Below, one piece after another: positions 27,810 to 36,946 of a DNA stretch of 64,000 nucleotides. The notes under the pieces are model-generated. The model was not told where the DNA came from, made no database searches, and saw only the letters and a program-made list of their open reading frames with translations. Source of the stretch: Cupriavidus pampae (GTDB lineage Bacteria; Pseudomonadota; Gammaproteobacteria; Burkholderiales; Burkholderiaceae); the NCBI RefSeq assembly GCF_914271485.1, contig NZ_CAJZAG010000001.1, positions 496,001 through 560,000 of the forward strand, given 5' to 3'. Positions within the stretch are counted from its first letter, which is position 1, and each line of letters starts with the position of its first letter. Made by a program: the position numbers and the translations under genes.

Positions 27810-28931
27810 ATGGCAAGTCTGACCCTTCGTAACGTTCAGAAAACCTATCCCGGCGGCACGCAGGTCGTGCACGGCATCGACATGGACATCGCCGACGGCG
27901 AGTTCATCGTGATCGTCGGCCCATCGGGCTGCGGCAAGTCCACGCTCCTGCGCATGGTGGCGGGGCTGGAAACCGTCACCGGTGGCGAGATCCACATCGG
28001 CAGCAAGGTGGTCAACGAGCTGGAACCGGCCGAACGCGATATCGCGATGGTGTTCCAGAACTACGCGCTCTATCCGCATATGAGCGTGTACGAGAACATG
28101 GCCTACGGCCTGCGCATCCGCAAGATGAGCCAGGCCGAGATCGACCAGCGCGTGAAGCACGCCGCCGGCATTCTCGAACTCGCGCCGCTGCTCGAACGCA
28201 AGCCGCGCCAGCTTTCGGGCGGCCAGCGCCAGCGCGTGGCGATGGGCCGCGCGATCGTGCGCGAACCGGCGGTATTCCTGTTCGACGAGCCGCTCTCGAA
28301 CCTCGACGCCAAGCTGCGCGTGCAGATGCGCCTGGAACTCAAGGACCTGCATCGTCGCCTGGGTACCACGAGCATGTACGTGACGCACGATCAGGTGGAG
28401 GCCATGACGCTGGCCGATCGCATGATGGTGTTGAGCGGTGGCCGCGTGGAGCAGATCGGCACGCCGCTCGAGGTGTATGCCAAGCCCGCCAGCACGTTCG
28501 TCGCCGGCTTTATCGGCTCGCCGCCGATGAATCTGGTGCCGGTGACGCGTAATGGCAACGGTGGCGGCAGCAACGGCGGTGAAGCGCAGATGCGCGTCAC
28601 GCCCAAGGACGCATCCGCGCAGAGCACCGCCACGCTGGGCCATCTGCCGATGGGGCTGCATCTGCCCGAGCAGGCGCTGATGGGCTTGCGTCCCGAGCAT
28701 ATCGAAACCTGCGCCGCGTCGGAGGCGATTGCCGAGGTGGACGTACGCGTGGTGGAAGCGCTCGGCGCGGATTCCTACGCTTACGGCTCGCTGGGCGGTC
28801 AGCCGGTGGTAGTGCGCCTCGAAAGCCACAAAAACGTGCGTGCCGGCGACAAGCTGCCGATCACCACTTCGGCCGAGCACCTGCACTTCTTCGATATTTC
28901 GTCGGGCAAGCGCATCGAGGCACTGGCATGA
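27810..28931 (+). CDS. ugpC: sn-Glycerol-3-phosphate ABC transporter ATP-binding protein UgpC
   Basis: 373-residue ATPase of the MalK/UgpC type. Walker A is [11 protein letters not shown], the Q-loop is FQNYALYPH, the signature is [12 protein letters not shown] and Walker B is [13 protein letters not shown]. The C-terminal TOBE/OB domain (from about residue 240) contains an unusual ~15-residue Gly/Asn-rich insert ([13 protein letters not shown]). It overlaps ugpQ by 4 bases (ATGA), implying coupled translation. Confidence 0.96.
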   Translation: MASLTLRNVQKTYPGGTQVVHGIDMDIADGEFIVIVGPSGCGKSTLLRMVAGLETVTGGEIHIGSKVVNELEPAERDIAMVFQNYALYPHMSVYENMAYGLRIRKMSQAEIDQRVKHAAGILELAPLLERKPRQLSGGQRQRVAMGRAIVREPAVFLFDEPLSNLDAKLRVQMRLELKDLHRRLGTTSMYVTHDQVEAMTLADRMMVLSGGRVEQIGTPLEVYAKPASTFVAGFIGSPPMNLVPVTRNGNGGGSNGGEAQMRVTPKDASAQSTATLGHLPMGLHLPEQALMGLRPEHIETCAASEAIAEVDVRVVEALGADSYAYGSLGGQPVVVRLESHKNVRAGDKLPITTSAEHLHFFDISSGKRIEALA

Positions 28932-29698
28932 CCACCCCCTCGACCACCCCAGCACGTGTCGATTTCGCCAATTGGCCGTATCCGAGCCATGTGGCCCATC
29001 GTGGTGCCGGCAAGCTGGCGCCGGAGAACACGCTGGCGGCGTTTCGCCATGGCGCGTCGTTCGGTTATCGGATGTTCGAGTTCGACGTCAAGCTGTCCGG
29101 CGACGGCAAGCCCGTGCTGATGCACGACGCCACGCTGGACCGCACCACCTCCGGCCACGGCCGCGTGGATGCGCTGACGCTCGGCGAGATCGCCGCGCTG
29201 GACGCCGGTAGCTGGCACAGCCCCGCGTTCGCGGGCGAGCCGGTGCCCACGCTGGCGGCCATCGCGCGTTACACGCGCGCCAACGGCCTGCTGGTGAACA
29301 TCGAGATCAAGCCGGTGCCCGGCGACGAGTACCGGACTGGCGCGGCCGTCGCGCTGGACGCGCTGTCCCTGTGGGAAGGGGCGGCGGTACCACCGTTGCT
29401 GTCCTCGTTCTCGGAGGCGGCGCTGGAAGCCGCGCGCGAGGCCGCGCCCGAGCTGCCGCGCGCGCTGCTGGTCAAGAAACTGCCAGCCGACTGGCTCGAC
29501 CGCCTGGCGCGCCTGGGCTGCGTCGGCCTGGACGCCAACCACAACGAACTGAGCGCCAGCATCATCGCGCAGGCCCATGCCGCTGGCTACAAGGTGCTTT
29601 GCTACACGGTCAACGACCCGGCACGTGCCGCCGAACTGTTCGGCTGGGGGCTCGATACCTTGATTACCGACGCCGTGGACCTCATTGTCCCGGCATGA
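28928..29698 (+). CDS. ugpQ: Glycerophosphodiester phosphodiesterase UgpQ
   Basis: 256-residue cytosolic GDPD-family enzyme that releases glycerol-3-phosphate and an alcohol from glycerophosphodiesters brought in by the Ugp transporter. The catalytic block [17 protein letters not shown] and the metal/substrate block [17 protein letters not shown] are intact, and [10 protein letters not shown] closes the TIM barrel. There is no signal peptide, consistent with the cytosolic UgpQ type rather than periplasmic GlpQ. Last gene of the operon. Confidence 0.95.
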   Translation: MTTPSTTPARVDFANWPYPSHVAHRGAGKLAPENTLAAFRHGASFGYRMFEFDVKLSGDGKPVLMHDATLDRTTSGHGRVDALTLGEIAALDAGSWHSPAFAGEPVPTLAAIARYTRANGLLVNIEIKPVPGDEYRTGAAVALDALSLWEGAAVPPLLSSFSEAALEAAREAAPELPRALLVKKLPADWLDRLARLGCVGLDANHNELSASIIAQAHAAGYKVLCYTVNDPARAAELFGWGLDTLITDAVDLIVPA

Positions 29699-29782
29699 GG
29701 GAAGGGCACGTTGGCCCAATGTCACAGTGCGGACCGTTGGAATTTTGCATAACGAAAAGTACGCACTGTATGTAGGAGAACG

Positions 29783-29791
29783 TGCTATTCT
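29783..29791 (+). promoter_or_regulatory. Extended -10-like element upstream of sucA
   Basis: TGCTATTCT is an extended -10 (TGN-TATTCT) 136 nt upstream of the sucA start. No good -35 was found. It would give a ~130-nt leader that contains a perfect 7-bp hairpin (29895-29911) near the start codon. Confidence 0.35.
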
Positions 29792-29894
29792 TTCGCGAGT
29801 GAAGACTTAGGTCCTTCCCCGCACAACTTGTACAGTTGTTTGCAATCCGCTAACCGGTCAAGCCGTGTCGCGGAAGGTTGATGAACCCGCTTAA

Positions 29895-29911
29895 CTCCGG
29901 GGTACCCGGAG
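29895..29911 (+). other. Hairpin in the sucA leader
   Basis: CTCCGGG/CCCGGAG with a three-base loop, 15 nt before the sucA ATG. The 3' arm carries the only GGAG in the leader, but at unusually long spacing (about 15 nt) for a ribosome binding site, so any role in translation is uncertain. Confidence 0.45.
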
Positions 29912-29926
29912 AATAGTGAGCGCCCC

Positions 29927-32779
29927 ATGATGCAGCAGTATCAGAGCAATTCGTACCTCTTCGGTGGCAACGCCCCATACGTGGAAGAGCTGTACGAGGC
30001 CTACCTCCAGAATCCCAGCTCCGTCCCCGACAACTGGCGCGCGTATTTCGACGCGATGCAGAATGTCCCCGCGGTCGACGGTTCCAATTCCCGTGATATC
30101 CCCCATGCGCCGATCGTCGCCTCGTTTGCCGAGCGCGCGAAGCAGGGCCCTATCAAAACCATCGTTGCCTCTGCCGACTCCGATATGGGTCGCAAGCGCG
30201 TCGCTGCCACGCAGCTGATCGCCGCTTACCGCAACATCGGTACGTACTGGGCGGACCTCGATCCGCTCAAGCGCCAGGAACGTCCGCCTCTGCCGGATCT
30301 GGATCCTGCTTTCTACGGTTTCTCCGAAGCCGACCTCGACATCGTCTTCAACGCCAGCAACACGTACTTCGGCAAGGAGTCGATGAGCCTGCGCGAGCTG
30401 CTCAATAACCTGAAAGAGACGTACTGCGGCACGATCGGTGCCGAGTTCATGTACGTGAGCGATCAGGCGCAGAAGCGCTGGTGGCAGGAGCGTCTGGAAA
30501 CGACGCGTTCCAAGCCCGTGTTCACGCTGGAAAAGAAGAAGCACATCCTGGACCGCCTGACCGCAGCCGAGGGCCTCGAGCGCTTCCTCCATACGAAGTA
30601 CGTCGGCCAGAAGCGCTTCTCGCTCGAAGGCGGCGAGAGCTTCATCGCGGCGATGGACGAGATGATCCAGCACTCCGGCAGCAAGGGCGTGCAGGAAATC
30701 GTGATCGGCATGGCCCACCGTGGCCGTCTGAACGTGCTGGTCAACACGCTGGGCAAGATGCCCGCGGATCTGTTTGCCGAATTCGAAGGCAAGCACGTTG
30801 ACGATCTGCCCGCCGGCGACGTCAAGTACCACAAGGGCTTCTCGAGCGATGTCTCGACCGAAGGCGGCCCGGTTCACCTGTCGCTCGCGTTCAACCCGTC
30901 GCACCTGGAAATCGTCAACCCGGTGGTCGAGGGTTCGTCCAAGGCGCGCCAGGAACGCCGCGGCGAAGCCGGCCACAAGGAAGTGCTGCCGGTGCAGGTG
31001 CACGGCGATGCAGCCTTCGCGGGCCAGGGCGTGGTGATGGAAACGCTGAACCTCGCGCAGACCCGCGGCTACGGCACGGGCGGCACGATGCACATCGTGA
31101 TCAACAACCAGATCGGCTTCACCACCTCCGATCCGCGCGATGCACGCTCGACGCTGTATTGCACGGACGTGGTCAAGATGATCGAGGCACCGGTGCTGCA
31201 CGTGAACGGTGACGATCCTGAAGCGGTCGTGTACGCGATGCAGCTGGCCGTGGACTTCCGCATGGAGTTCAAGAAGGACGTCGTCGTCGACATCATCTGC
31301 TTCCGCAAGCTGGGTCACAACGAGCAGGACACCCCGGCTGTCACGCAGCCGCTGATGTACAAGAAGATCGGTCAGCATCCGGGTACGCGCAAGCTGTACG
31401 CCGACAAGCTGGCTGCTCAGAACCTCGTGCCCGCCGATTTCGGCGACGAGAAGGTCAAGGAATACCGCGCCGCGATGGATGCGGGCAAGCACACGGCCGA
31501 CCCGGTCCTGTCGAACTTCAAGAACAAGTTCGCAGTGGACTGGATGCCGTTCCTGAACCGCAAGTGGACCGACGCCGCCGACACCGCCGTGCCGGTGACC
31601 GAACTGAAGCGCCTGGCTGAACGCATCACCACGGTGCCTGAACACCTGAAGCTCCACCCGCTGGTGGAAAAGGTGGTCAAGGACCGCGCCAACATGGGCC
31701 GTGGCGACCAGTCGCTGGACTGGGGCATGGGCGAACACCTGGCCTTCGCGTCGCTGGTGGCCTCGGGCTACCCGGTCCGTATCACGGGTCAGGACGCAGG
31801 CCGCGGCACCTTCACGCACCGTCACTCGGTGCTGCACGATCAAGGTCGTGAGCGTTGGGATGCCGGCAGCTACGTGCCGCTGCAGAACGTGTCGGAAAAC
31901 CAGGCGCCGTTCACGGTGATCGATTCGGTGCTGTCGGAAGAAGCAGTGCTCGGTTTCGAGTACGGCTACTCGACCGCCGAACCGAACGCGCTCGTGATCT
32001 GGGAAGCCCAGTTCGGCGACTTCGTCAACGGCGCACAGGTCGTGATCGACCAGTTCATCTCGTCGGGCGAAGTGAAGTGGGGTCGCGCCTCGGGCCTGAC
32101 GCTGATGCTGCCGCACGGCTACGAAGGTCAGGGTCCGGAACACAGCTCGGCCCGTATCGAGCGTTTCCTGCAGCTTTGCGCGGACCACAACATGCAGGTC
32201 TGCCAGCCGACCACGCCGGCTCAGATCTTCCACCTGCTGCGCCGTCAGATGATCCGTCTGTTCCGCAAGCCGCTGGTGATCATGACGCCGAAGTCGCTGC
32301 TGCGTAACAAGGAAGCGGTGTCACCGCTGTCCGACCTTGCCAAGGGTCACTTCGAGACGGTCATCCCGGATCACGAAGAACTCAACGCCAGCAAGGTCAA
32401 GCGCGTCATCATGTGCTCGGGCAAGGTCTACTATGACCTGACCGCGACCCGCAAGGAGCGCGGCGCCACGGACACGGCGATCATTCGTCTGGAACAGCTG
32501 TATCCGTTCCCGCACAAGGCTGTGGCCGCGGAACTCAAGAAGTACCCCGGCGCGACCGAAATCGTGTGGTGCCAGGATGAGCCGCAGAACCAGGGTGCCT
32601 GGTTCTTCGTGCAGCACTACATCATGGAAAACATGACGGAAGGCCAGAAGCTCGGTTATGCGGGTCGTCCCGCGTCGGCATCGCCGGCGGTGGGCTACTA
32701 CGCAAAGCACAACGAGCAACAGAAGGCACTGCTCGAAGCAGCCTTCTCCAAGCTCAAGGGCTTTGTTCTGTCCAAGTAA
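29927..32779 (+). CDS. sucA: 2-Oxoglutarate dehydrogenase E1 component
   Basis: Thiamin-diphosphate-dependent decarboxylase of the TCA cycle complex (also called odhA), 950 residues. Family features in order: N-terminal SYLFGGNAPYVEELYEAYL, which binds E2; ALSEGGE-type region (RFSLEGGESFI), HRGRLNVLVNTLGK, HGDAAFAGQGVVMETLN, the TPP segment MHIVINNQIGFTTSDP and the transketolase-like C-terminal domain with GQDAGRGTFTHRH and HGYEGQGPEHSSAR. The start at 29927 is followed directly by a second ATG. E2 and E3 genes follow. Confidence 0.98.
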   Translation: MMQQYQSNSYLFGGNAPYVEELYEAYLQNPSSVPDNWRAYFDAMQNVPAVDGSNSRDIPHAPIVASFAERAKQGPIKTIVASADSDMGRKRVAATQLIAAYRNIGTYWADLDPLKRQERPPLPDLDPAFYGFSEADLDIVFNASNTYFGKESMSLRELLNNLKETYCGTIGAEFMYVSDQAQKRWWQERLETTRSKPVFTLEKKKHILDRLTAAEGLERFLHTKYVGQKRFSLEGGESFIAAMDEMIQHSGSKGVQEIVIGMAHRGRLNVLVNTLGKMPADLFAEFEGKHVDDLPAGDVKYHKGFSSDVSTEGGPVHLSLAFNPSHLEIVNPVVEGSSKARQERRGEAGHKEVLPVQVHGDAAFAGQGVVMETLNLAQTRGYGTGGTMHIVINNQIGFTTSDPRDARSTLYCTDVVKMIEAPVLHVNGDDPEAVVYAMQLAVDFRMEFKKDVVVDIICFRKLGHNEQDTPAVTQPLMYKKIGQHPGTRKLYADKLAAQNLVPADFGDEKVKEYRAAMDAGKHTADPVLSNFKNKFAVDWMPFLNRKWTDAADTAVPVTELKRLAERITTVPEHLKLHPLVEKVVKDRANMGRGDQSLDWGMGEHLAFASLVASGYPVRITGQDAGRGTFTHRHSVLHDQGRERWDAGSYVPLQNVSENQAPFTVIDSVLSEEAVLGFEYGYSTAEPNALVIWEAQFGDFVNGAQVVIDQFISSGEVKWGRASGLTLMLPHGYEGQGPEHSSARIERFLQLCADHNMQVCQPTTPAQIFHLLRRQMIRLFRKPLVIMTPKSLLRNKEAVSPLSDLAKGHFETVIPDHEELNASKVKRVIMCSGKVYYDLTATRKERGATDTAIIRLEQLYPFPHKAVAAELKKYPGATEIVWCQDEPQNQGAWFFVQHYIMENMTEGQKLGYAGRPASASPAVGYYAKHNEQQKALLEAAFSKLKGFVLSK

Positions 32780-32784
32780 TCGGC

Positions 32785-32830
32785 GACGGCGGATCGCGGT
32801 GGCGCAAGAAGCGCCGCCACGACCGCCGTC
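32785..32830 (+). other. Intergenic hairpin between sucA and sucB
   Basis: A nested stem with outer arms GACGGC/GCCGTC, inner arms GGTGGCGC/GCGCCGCC and an AAGAA loop. No T-run follows, so it is more likely an mRNA-stability or processing element than a terminator. Confidence 0.6.
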
Positions 32831-32870
32831 TGCTTAACCCCACACGCATACATCGAGGAATTTCCCAACC

Positions 32871-34130
32871 ATGGCTATTGTTGACGTCAAGGTTCCGCAG
32901 CTGTCCGAATCGGTCGCCGAAGCGACCATGCTGAACTGGAAGAAGAAGCCTGGCGAAGCTGTCGCTCAGGACGAGATCCTGATCGAAATCGAGACCGACA
33001 AGGTCGTGCTCGAAGTGCCGGCACCGTCCGCTGGCGTGCTGTCGCAAATCATCAAGAACGATGGCGACACCGTCGTGGCCGATGAAATCATCGCCAAGAT
33101 CGACACCGCAGCCACCGCTGGCGCCGCCGCGCCCGCCGCAGCCGCACCAGCTCCGGCCGCTGCCGCCCCGGCCCCGGCTGCCGCCGCACCGGCTCCCGCT
33201 GCTGCCGCTGGCGCCGTCGCCATGCCTTCCGCCGCCAAGCTGCTGGCCGAAGGTGGCCTGTCGGCCAGCCAAGTGACCGGCACCGGCAAGGATGGCCGTA
33301 TCACCAAGGGCGACGCGCTCGCCGCGACGTCGGCTCCGGCGCCTGCCGCCAAGGCCGCGCCCGCACCGGCACCGGCCAAGCCCGCGCTGGCACAAGTGTC
33401 GGCACAGGTTGACTTCGCCGCGCTGGGCGACCGCCCGGAAGAGCGCGTGCCGATGAGCCGCCTGCGCGCCCGTATCGCCGAGCGTCTGCTGCAATCGCAA
33501 TCGACCAACGCCATCCTCACCACGTTCAATGAAGTGAACATGAAGCCGGTGATGGATCTGCGCAACAAGTACAAGGATCGCTTCGAGAAGGAACACGGCG
33601 TGAAGCTCGGCTTCATGTCGTTCTTCGTGAAGGCCGCCGTGCACGCGCTGAAGAAGTACCCGATCATCAACGCTTCGGTCGACGGCAACGACATCCTCTA
33701 TCACGGCTACTTCGACATCGGTATCGCTGTGGGTTCGCCGCGCGGTCTGGTGGTGCCCATCCTGCGCAATGCAGACCAGATGAGCCTGGCCGACATCGAG
33801 AAGAAGATCGCCGAGTACGGCGCCAAGGCCCGTGACGGCAAGCTGTCGCTGGAAGAACTGACCGGCGGTACGTTCTCGATCTCGAACGGCGGTACGTTCG
33901 GCTCGATGCTGTCCACCCCGATCATCAACCCGCCGCAATCGGCCATCCTGGGCGTGCACGCCACCAAGGATCGCGCCGTGGTGGAAGACGGTCAGATCGT
34001 GATCCGCCCGATGAACTACCTGGCCATGTCCTATGACCACCGGATCATCGACGGCCGCGAAGCGGTGCTGGGCCTCGTGGCCATGAAGGAAGCGCTGGAA
34101 GATCCGGCACGCCTGCTGCTCGATCTGTAA
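32871..34130 (+). CDS. sucB: Dihydrolipoamide succinyltransferase (2-oxoglutarate dehydrogenase E2)
   Basis: Core of the 2-oxoglutarate dehydrogenase complex, 419 residues (odhB). One lipoyl domain (lipoyl lysine Lys44 in [12 protein letters not shown]) is followed by an Ala/Pro-rich flexible linker (about residues 82-118), a peripheral subunit-binding domain ([20 protein letters not shown]) and the CoA-dependent acyltransferase domain with the active-site [10 protein letters not shown]. The linker DNA is a run of near-identical GCC/CCG codons, hence repetitive. Confidence 0.98.
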   Translation: MAIVDVKVPQLSESVAEATMLNWKKKPGEAVAQDEILIEIETDKVVLEVPAPSAGVLSQIIKNDGDTVVADEIIAKIDTAATAGAAAPAAAAPAPAAAAPAPAAAAPAPAAAAGAVAMPSAAKLLAEGGLSASQVTGTGKDGRITKGDALAATSAPAPAAKAAPAPAPAKPALAQVSAQVDFAALGDRPEERVPMSRLRARIAERLLQSQSTNAILTTFNEVNMKPVMDLRNKYKDRFEKEHGVKLGFMSFFVKAAVHALKKYPIINASVDGNDILYHGYFDIGIAVGSPRGLVVPILRNADQMSLADIEKKIAEYGAKARDGKLSLEELTGGTFSISNGGTFGSMLSTPIINPPQSAILGVHATKDRAVVEDGQIVIRPMNYLAMSYDHRIIDGREAVLGLVAMKEALEDPARLLLDL

Positions 34131-34174
34131 GACGATCGTCTCTGTAGTCTCTGTCTAAAGCGCCCGCGTGGAAG

Positions 34175-34200
34175 CCGGCCGTCCCTGATCGGACGGCCGG
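34175..34200 (+). other. Intergenic hairpin between sucB and lpdA
   Basis: A perfect 10-bp stem CCGGCCGTCC/GGACGGCCGG with a six-base loop and no T-run. It sits 45 nt after the sucB stop and 24 nt before the lpdA start, parallel to the hairpin between sucA and sucB, and could tune the E1:E2:E3 ratio. Confidence 0.65.
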
Positions 34201-34224
34201 ACGCGGCGCGCAAAAGGAATTTCC

Positions 34225-35649
34225 ATGAGCAAACAATTTGACGTGCTGGTCATCGGCGCCGGCCCTGGCGGCTATATCGCCGCGATTCGTGCCGGCCAGC
34301 TCGGTCTGAACGTGGCGTGCTGCGAAGGCAACGCCTACGACGATCCCAAGGGCGAAGCGCGCCTGGGCGGCACCTGCCTGAACGTGGGCTGCATTCCCTC
34401 GAAGGCACTGCTGGCCTCGTCGGAAGAATTCGACAACGCCCAGCATCATCTGGCCGACCACGGCATTACCGTGGGCGACGTCAAGGTGGACGTGGCCAAG
34501 ATGCTCAAGCGCAAGGATGACATCGTTGGCAAGATGACGAAGGGCATCGAGTTCCTGTTCCGCAAGAACAAGGTCGCGCTGCTCAAGGGTTATGGCAAGT
34601 TCGTCGGCAAGACCGCCGAGGGCTTTCAGGTGGAGATCGCTGGCGAGGTCGTGACGGCCAAGCAGGTGATCATCGCCACGGGTTCGAAGGCGCGTCATCT
34701 GCCGGGCATCCCCGTCGACAACAACCTGATCAGCGACAACGAAGGCGCGCTCAAGTTCGGCGCGGTGCCGAAGAAGCTGGGCGTGATCGGCGCGGGCGTG
34801 ATTGGCCTGGAGCTCGGTTCGGTATGGCGCCGCCTTGGTGCCGAAGTGACCGTGCTGGAAGCGCTGCCGACGTTCCTGGGCGCCGCCGATGAAGGCGTGG
34901 CCAAGGAAGCGCAGAAGCTGCTGACCAAGCAGGGCCTGAAGTTCAACTTCGGCGTCAAGGTCGAGGAAGTCAAGCCGGGCAAGGACAATGTCACGGTGCG
35001 CTACACCGACAAGGACGGCGCGGCGCAGACGCTGGAAGTCGATCGCCTGATCGTGTCGGTGGGCCGCGTGCCGAATACCGACAACCTCGGCCTGGAAGCC
35101 GTGGGCCTGGGCGTGGATCAGCGTGGCTTCATCGAGGTGGACGACCACTGCCAGACCAAGGTGCCGGGCCTGTGGGCCATCGGTGACGTGGTGCGTGGCC
35201 CGATGCTCGCGCACAAGGCGGAAGACGAAGGCGTGGCCGTGGCCGAGCGTATCGTCGGCCAGAAGCCGCATATCGATTTCAACACGGTACCGTGGGTCAT
35301 CTACACGTTCCCGGAAATCGCGTGGGTCGGCAAGACCGAGCAGCAACTCAAGGCCGAAGGCCGCGAGTACAAGTCGGGTCAGTTCCCGTTCATGGCCAAC
35401 GGCCGTGCGCTGGGCATGGGTCATTCGGAAGGCTTCGTGAAGATGCTGGCCGATGCCAAGACCGACGAGATCCTGGGTGTGCATATCATCGCCGCCAACG
35501 CATCGGATCTGATTGCCGAAGCCGTGGCCGCGATGGAATTCAAGGCTGCGAGCGAAGATATCGGTCGCGTCTGCCATCCGCACCCGTCGATGTCGGAAGT
35601 CATGCGCGAAGCCGCGCTGGCGGTCGACAAGCGTCAGCTGAACATGTAA
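34225..35649 (+). CDS. lpdA: Dihydrolipoyl dehydrogenase (E3)
   Basis: FAD-dependent enzyme that reoxidises E2-bound dihydrolipoamide with NAD, 474 residues (odhL). FAD motif [19 protein letters not shown], redox-active Cys51/Cys56 in [18 protein letters not shown] motif [16 protein letters not shown] and the catalytic His-Glu segment [14 protein letters not shown] are all present. It has no N-terminal lipoyl domain, unlike some pyruvate-dehydrogenase E3 proteins of this order. An AAGGAA ribosome binding site precedes the ATG; a terminator follows. Confidence 0.97.
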   Translation: MSKQFDVLVIGAGPGGYIAAIRAGQLGLNVACCEGNAYDDPKGEARLGGTCLNVGCIPSKALLASSEEFDNAQHHLADHGITVGDVKVDVAKMLKRKDDIVGKMTKGIEFLFRKNKVALLKGYGKFVGKTAEGFQVEIAGEVVTAKQVIIATGSKARHLPGIPVDNNLISDNEGALKFGAVPKKLGVIGAGVIGLELGSVWRRLGAEVTVLEALPTFLGAADEGVAKEAQKLLTKQGLKFNFGVKVEEVKPGKDNVTVRYTDKDGAAQTLEVDRLIVSVGRVPNTDNLGLEAVGLGVDQRGFIEVDDHCQTKVPGLWAIGDVVRGPMLAHKAEDEGVAVAERIVGQKPHIDFNTVPWVIYTFPEIAWVGKTEQQLKAEGREYKSGQFPFMANGRALGMGHSEGFVKMLADAKTDEILGVHIIAANASDLIAEAVAAMEFKAASEDIGRVCHPHPSMSEVMREAALAVDKRQLNM

Positions 35650-35678
35650 GGCTCACGCCTTTCATGCCAAGCCGTTCC

Positions 35679-35720
35679 GGCGCGCCGTATCTGGGAGTTC
35701 CCAGGGCGGCGCGCCGTTTT
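35679..35720 (+). terminator. Terminator after the sucA-sucB-lpdA operon
   Basis: A long stem with GGCGCGCCG/CGGCGCGCC arms and an inner CTGGGAG/TTCCCAG pairing is followed by TTTTC. It sits 30 nt after lpdA, separating it from zapE. Confidence 0.75.
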
Positions 35721-35764
35721 CACTTGCAGCGCCGGCACCCTGTGCGGAGCGCGCCCCGAACAGC

Positions 35765-36862
35765 ATGAACGTCACCGAGTATTACGAGCAGGAACTGAAG
35801 CAGCGTGGCTACCAGTCGGACGAGGCGCAACTGCGCGCGGTCGCGCGGCTGCAGCAGTGCTACGACGAATGGGTCGCCTACAAGGCGCGCCGCGGCAACG
35901 CACTGAAAAAGCTGCTCGTGCACCCCGAGGTGCCCAAGGGCGTCTATCTGTGGGGCGGGGTGGGGCGTGGCAAGTCGTTCCTGATGGACAGCTTCTATAC
36001 GTGCGTGCCCGTGGTGCGCAAGACGCGGCTCCATTTCCACGAATTCATGCGCGAGGTGCATCGCCAGCTCGAGGAACTGCGCGGCCGCGCGGATCCGCTC
36101 GACGAACTGGCCAAGCGCATCGCGCGCAAGTACCGGCTGATCTGCTTCGACGAGTTCCACGTCAGCGATGTGGCCGATGCGATGATGCTGCACCGTCTGC
36201 TGGACCAGATGTTCGCCAACGGCGTGCAGTTTGTGATGACGTCGAACTATCGGCCGGACCTGCTGTATCCGGACGGGCTGCATCGCGATCGCGTGTTGCC
36301 GGCGATCGCGTTGCTGGAGACGAAGCTCGATGTGCTGAACGTCGATGCCGGTATCGACTACCGCAAGCGCGCGCTCGAGCAGGTGGAGGCCTACCACACG
36401 CCGCTGAACCGCGAGGCCAGCGCGGCGCTGCGCGATGCGTTCGTGTCGATCGCGGGCGTGGCGGACGAATCGCCGATCCTGCATATCGAACATCGCGAGA
36501 TCAAGGCGCTGCGCCGTGCCAATGGCGTGGTGTGGTTCGATTTCGCAACGTTGTGCGGCGGTCCGCGTTCGCAGAACGACTATCTGGAGCTGGCTTCGCA
36601 GTTCCACACGGTGATTCTGTCGGATGTGCCCAGGATGACGCCACGCATGTCGTCGGAAGCGCGCCGGTTCACGTGGGTGATCGACGTGTTCTACGATCAC
36701 AAGGTCAAGCTGCTGATGTCGGCCGAGGTGCCGGCGGACGAGCTCTACACCGAGGGCCAGATGGCCGGCGAATTCCACCGCACGGTCTCGCGCATCATCG
36801 AGATGCAGTCCCGCGAATACCTCGAGTCCGCGCGCCGCACGGCGGATACGTCGCTGACCTGA
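35765..36862 (+). CDS. zapE: AFG1-like ATPase ZapE
   Basis: 365-residue P-loop ATPase of the AFG1/LACE1/ZapE family, linked to Z-ring dynamics in E. coli and to mitochondrial protein quality control in eukaryotes. Walker A is WGGVGRGKSFLMDSFY, the RLHFHEFM segment follows, and Walker B is LICFDEFHVSDVADAM. The MTSNYRPDLLYPDGL sensor region and the C-terminal FTWVIDVFYDH match the family. It has its own terminator-bounded unit between the TCA operon and the cco cluster. Confidence 0.93.
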   Translation: MNVTEYYEQELKQRGYQSDEAQLRAVARLQQCYDEWVAYKARRGNALKKLLVHPEVPKGVYLWGGVGRGKSFLMDSFYTCVPVVRKTRLHFHEFMREVHRQLEELRGRADPLDELAKRIARKYRLICFDEFHVSDVADAMMLHRLLDQMFANGVQFVMTSNYRPDLLYPDGLHRDRVLPAIALLETKLDVLNVDAGIDYRKRALEQVEAYHTPLNREASAALRDAFVSIAGVADESPILHIEHREIKALRRANGVVWFDFATLCGGPRSQNDYLELASQFHTVILSDVPRMTPRMSSEARRFTWVIDVFYDHKVKLLMSAEVPADELYTEGQMAGEFHRTVSRIIEMQSREYLESARRTADTSLT

Positions 36863-36881
36863 GGGTACGCTTGACTCTCCG

Positions 36882-36895
36882 TTGATCTGCATCAA
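36882..36895. promoter_or_regulatory. FNR/Anr box of the ccoI promoter
   Basis: TTGATCTGCATCAA is a perfect TTGAT-N4-ATCAA palindrome. A TACTAT -10 (36918-36923) starts 22 nt after it, which places the box at about -41.5, the class II FNR activation geometry. The predicted transcript starts near 36930, 17 nt before the ccoI ATG. Confidence 0.85.
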
Positions 36896-36946
36896 AGCGT
36901 GACAGCAGGGCGCTACCTACTATGCCGTAGGTAAAAAGAGCGCCCC

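Noticed and set aside
29891..32233. A 780-codon open frame antisense to sucA
   Set aside because: Shadow of sucA; no ribosome binding site or recognised domain.
32785..34200. Terminators inside the sucA-sucB-lpdA operon
   Set aside because: Both hairpins lack a following T-run, and the three genes encode one complex, so processing or stability elements are more likely.
36861..36946. tRNA gene or small ORF between zapE and ccoI
   Set aside because: No cloverleaf; the gap is explained by an FNR box, a -10 and the ccoI leader.
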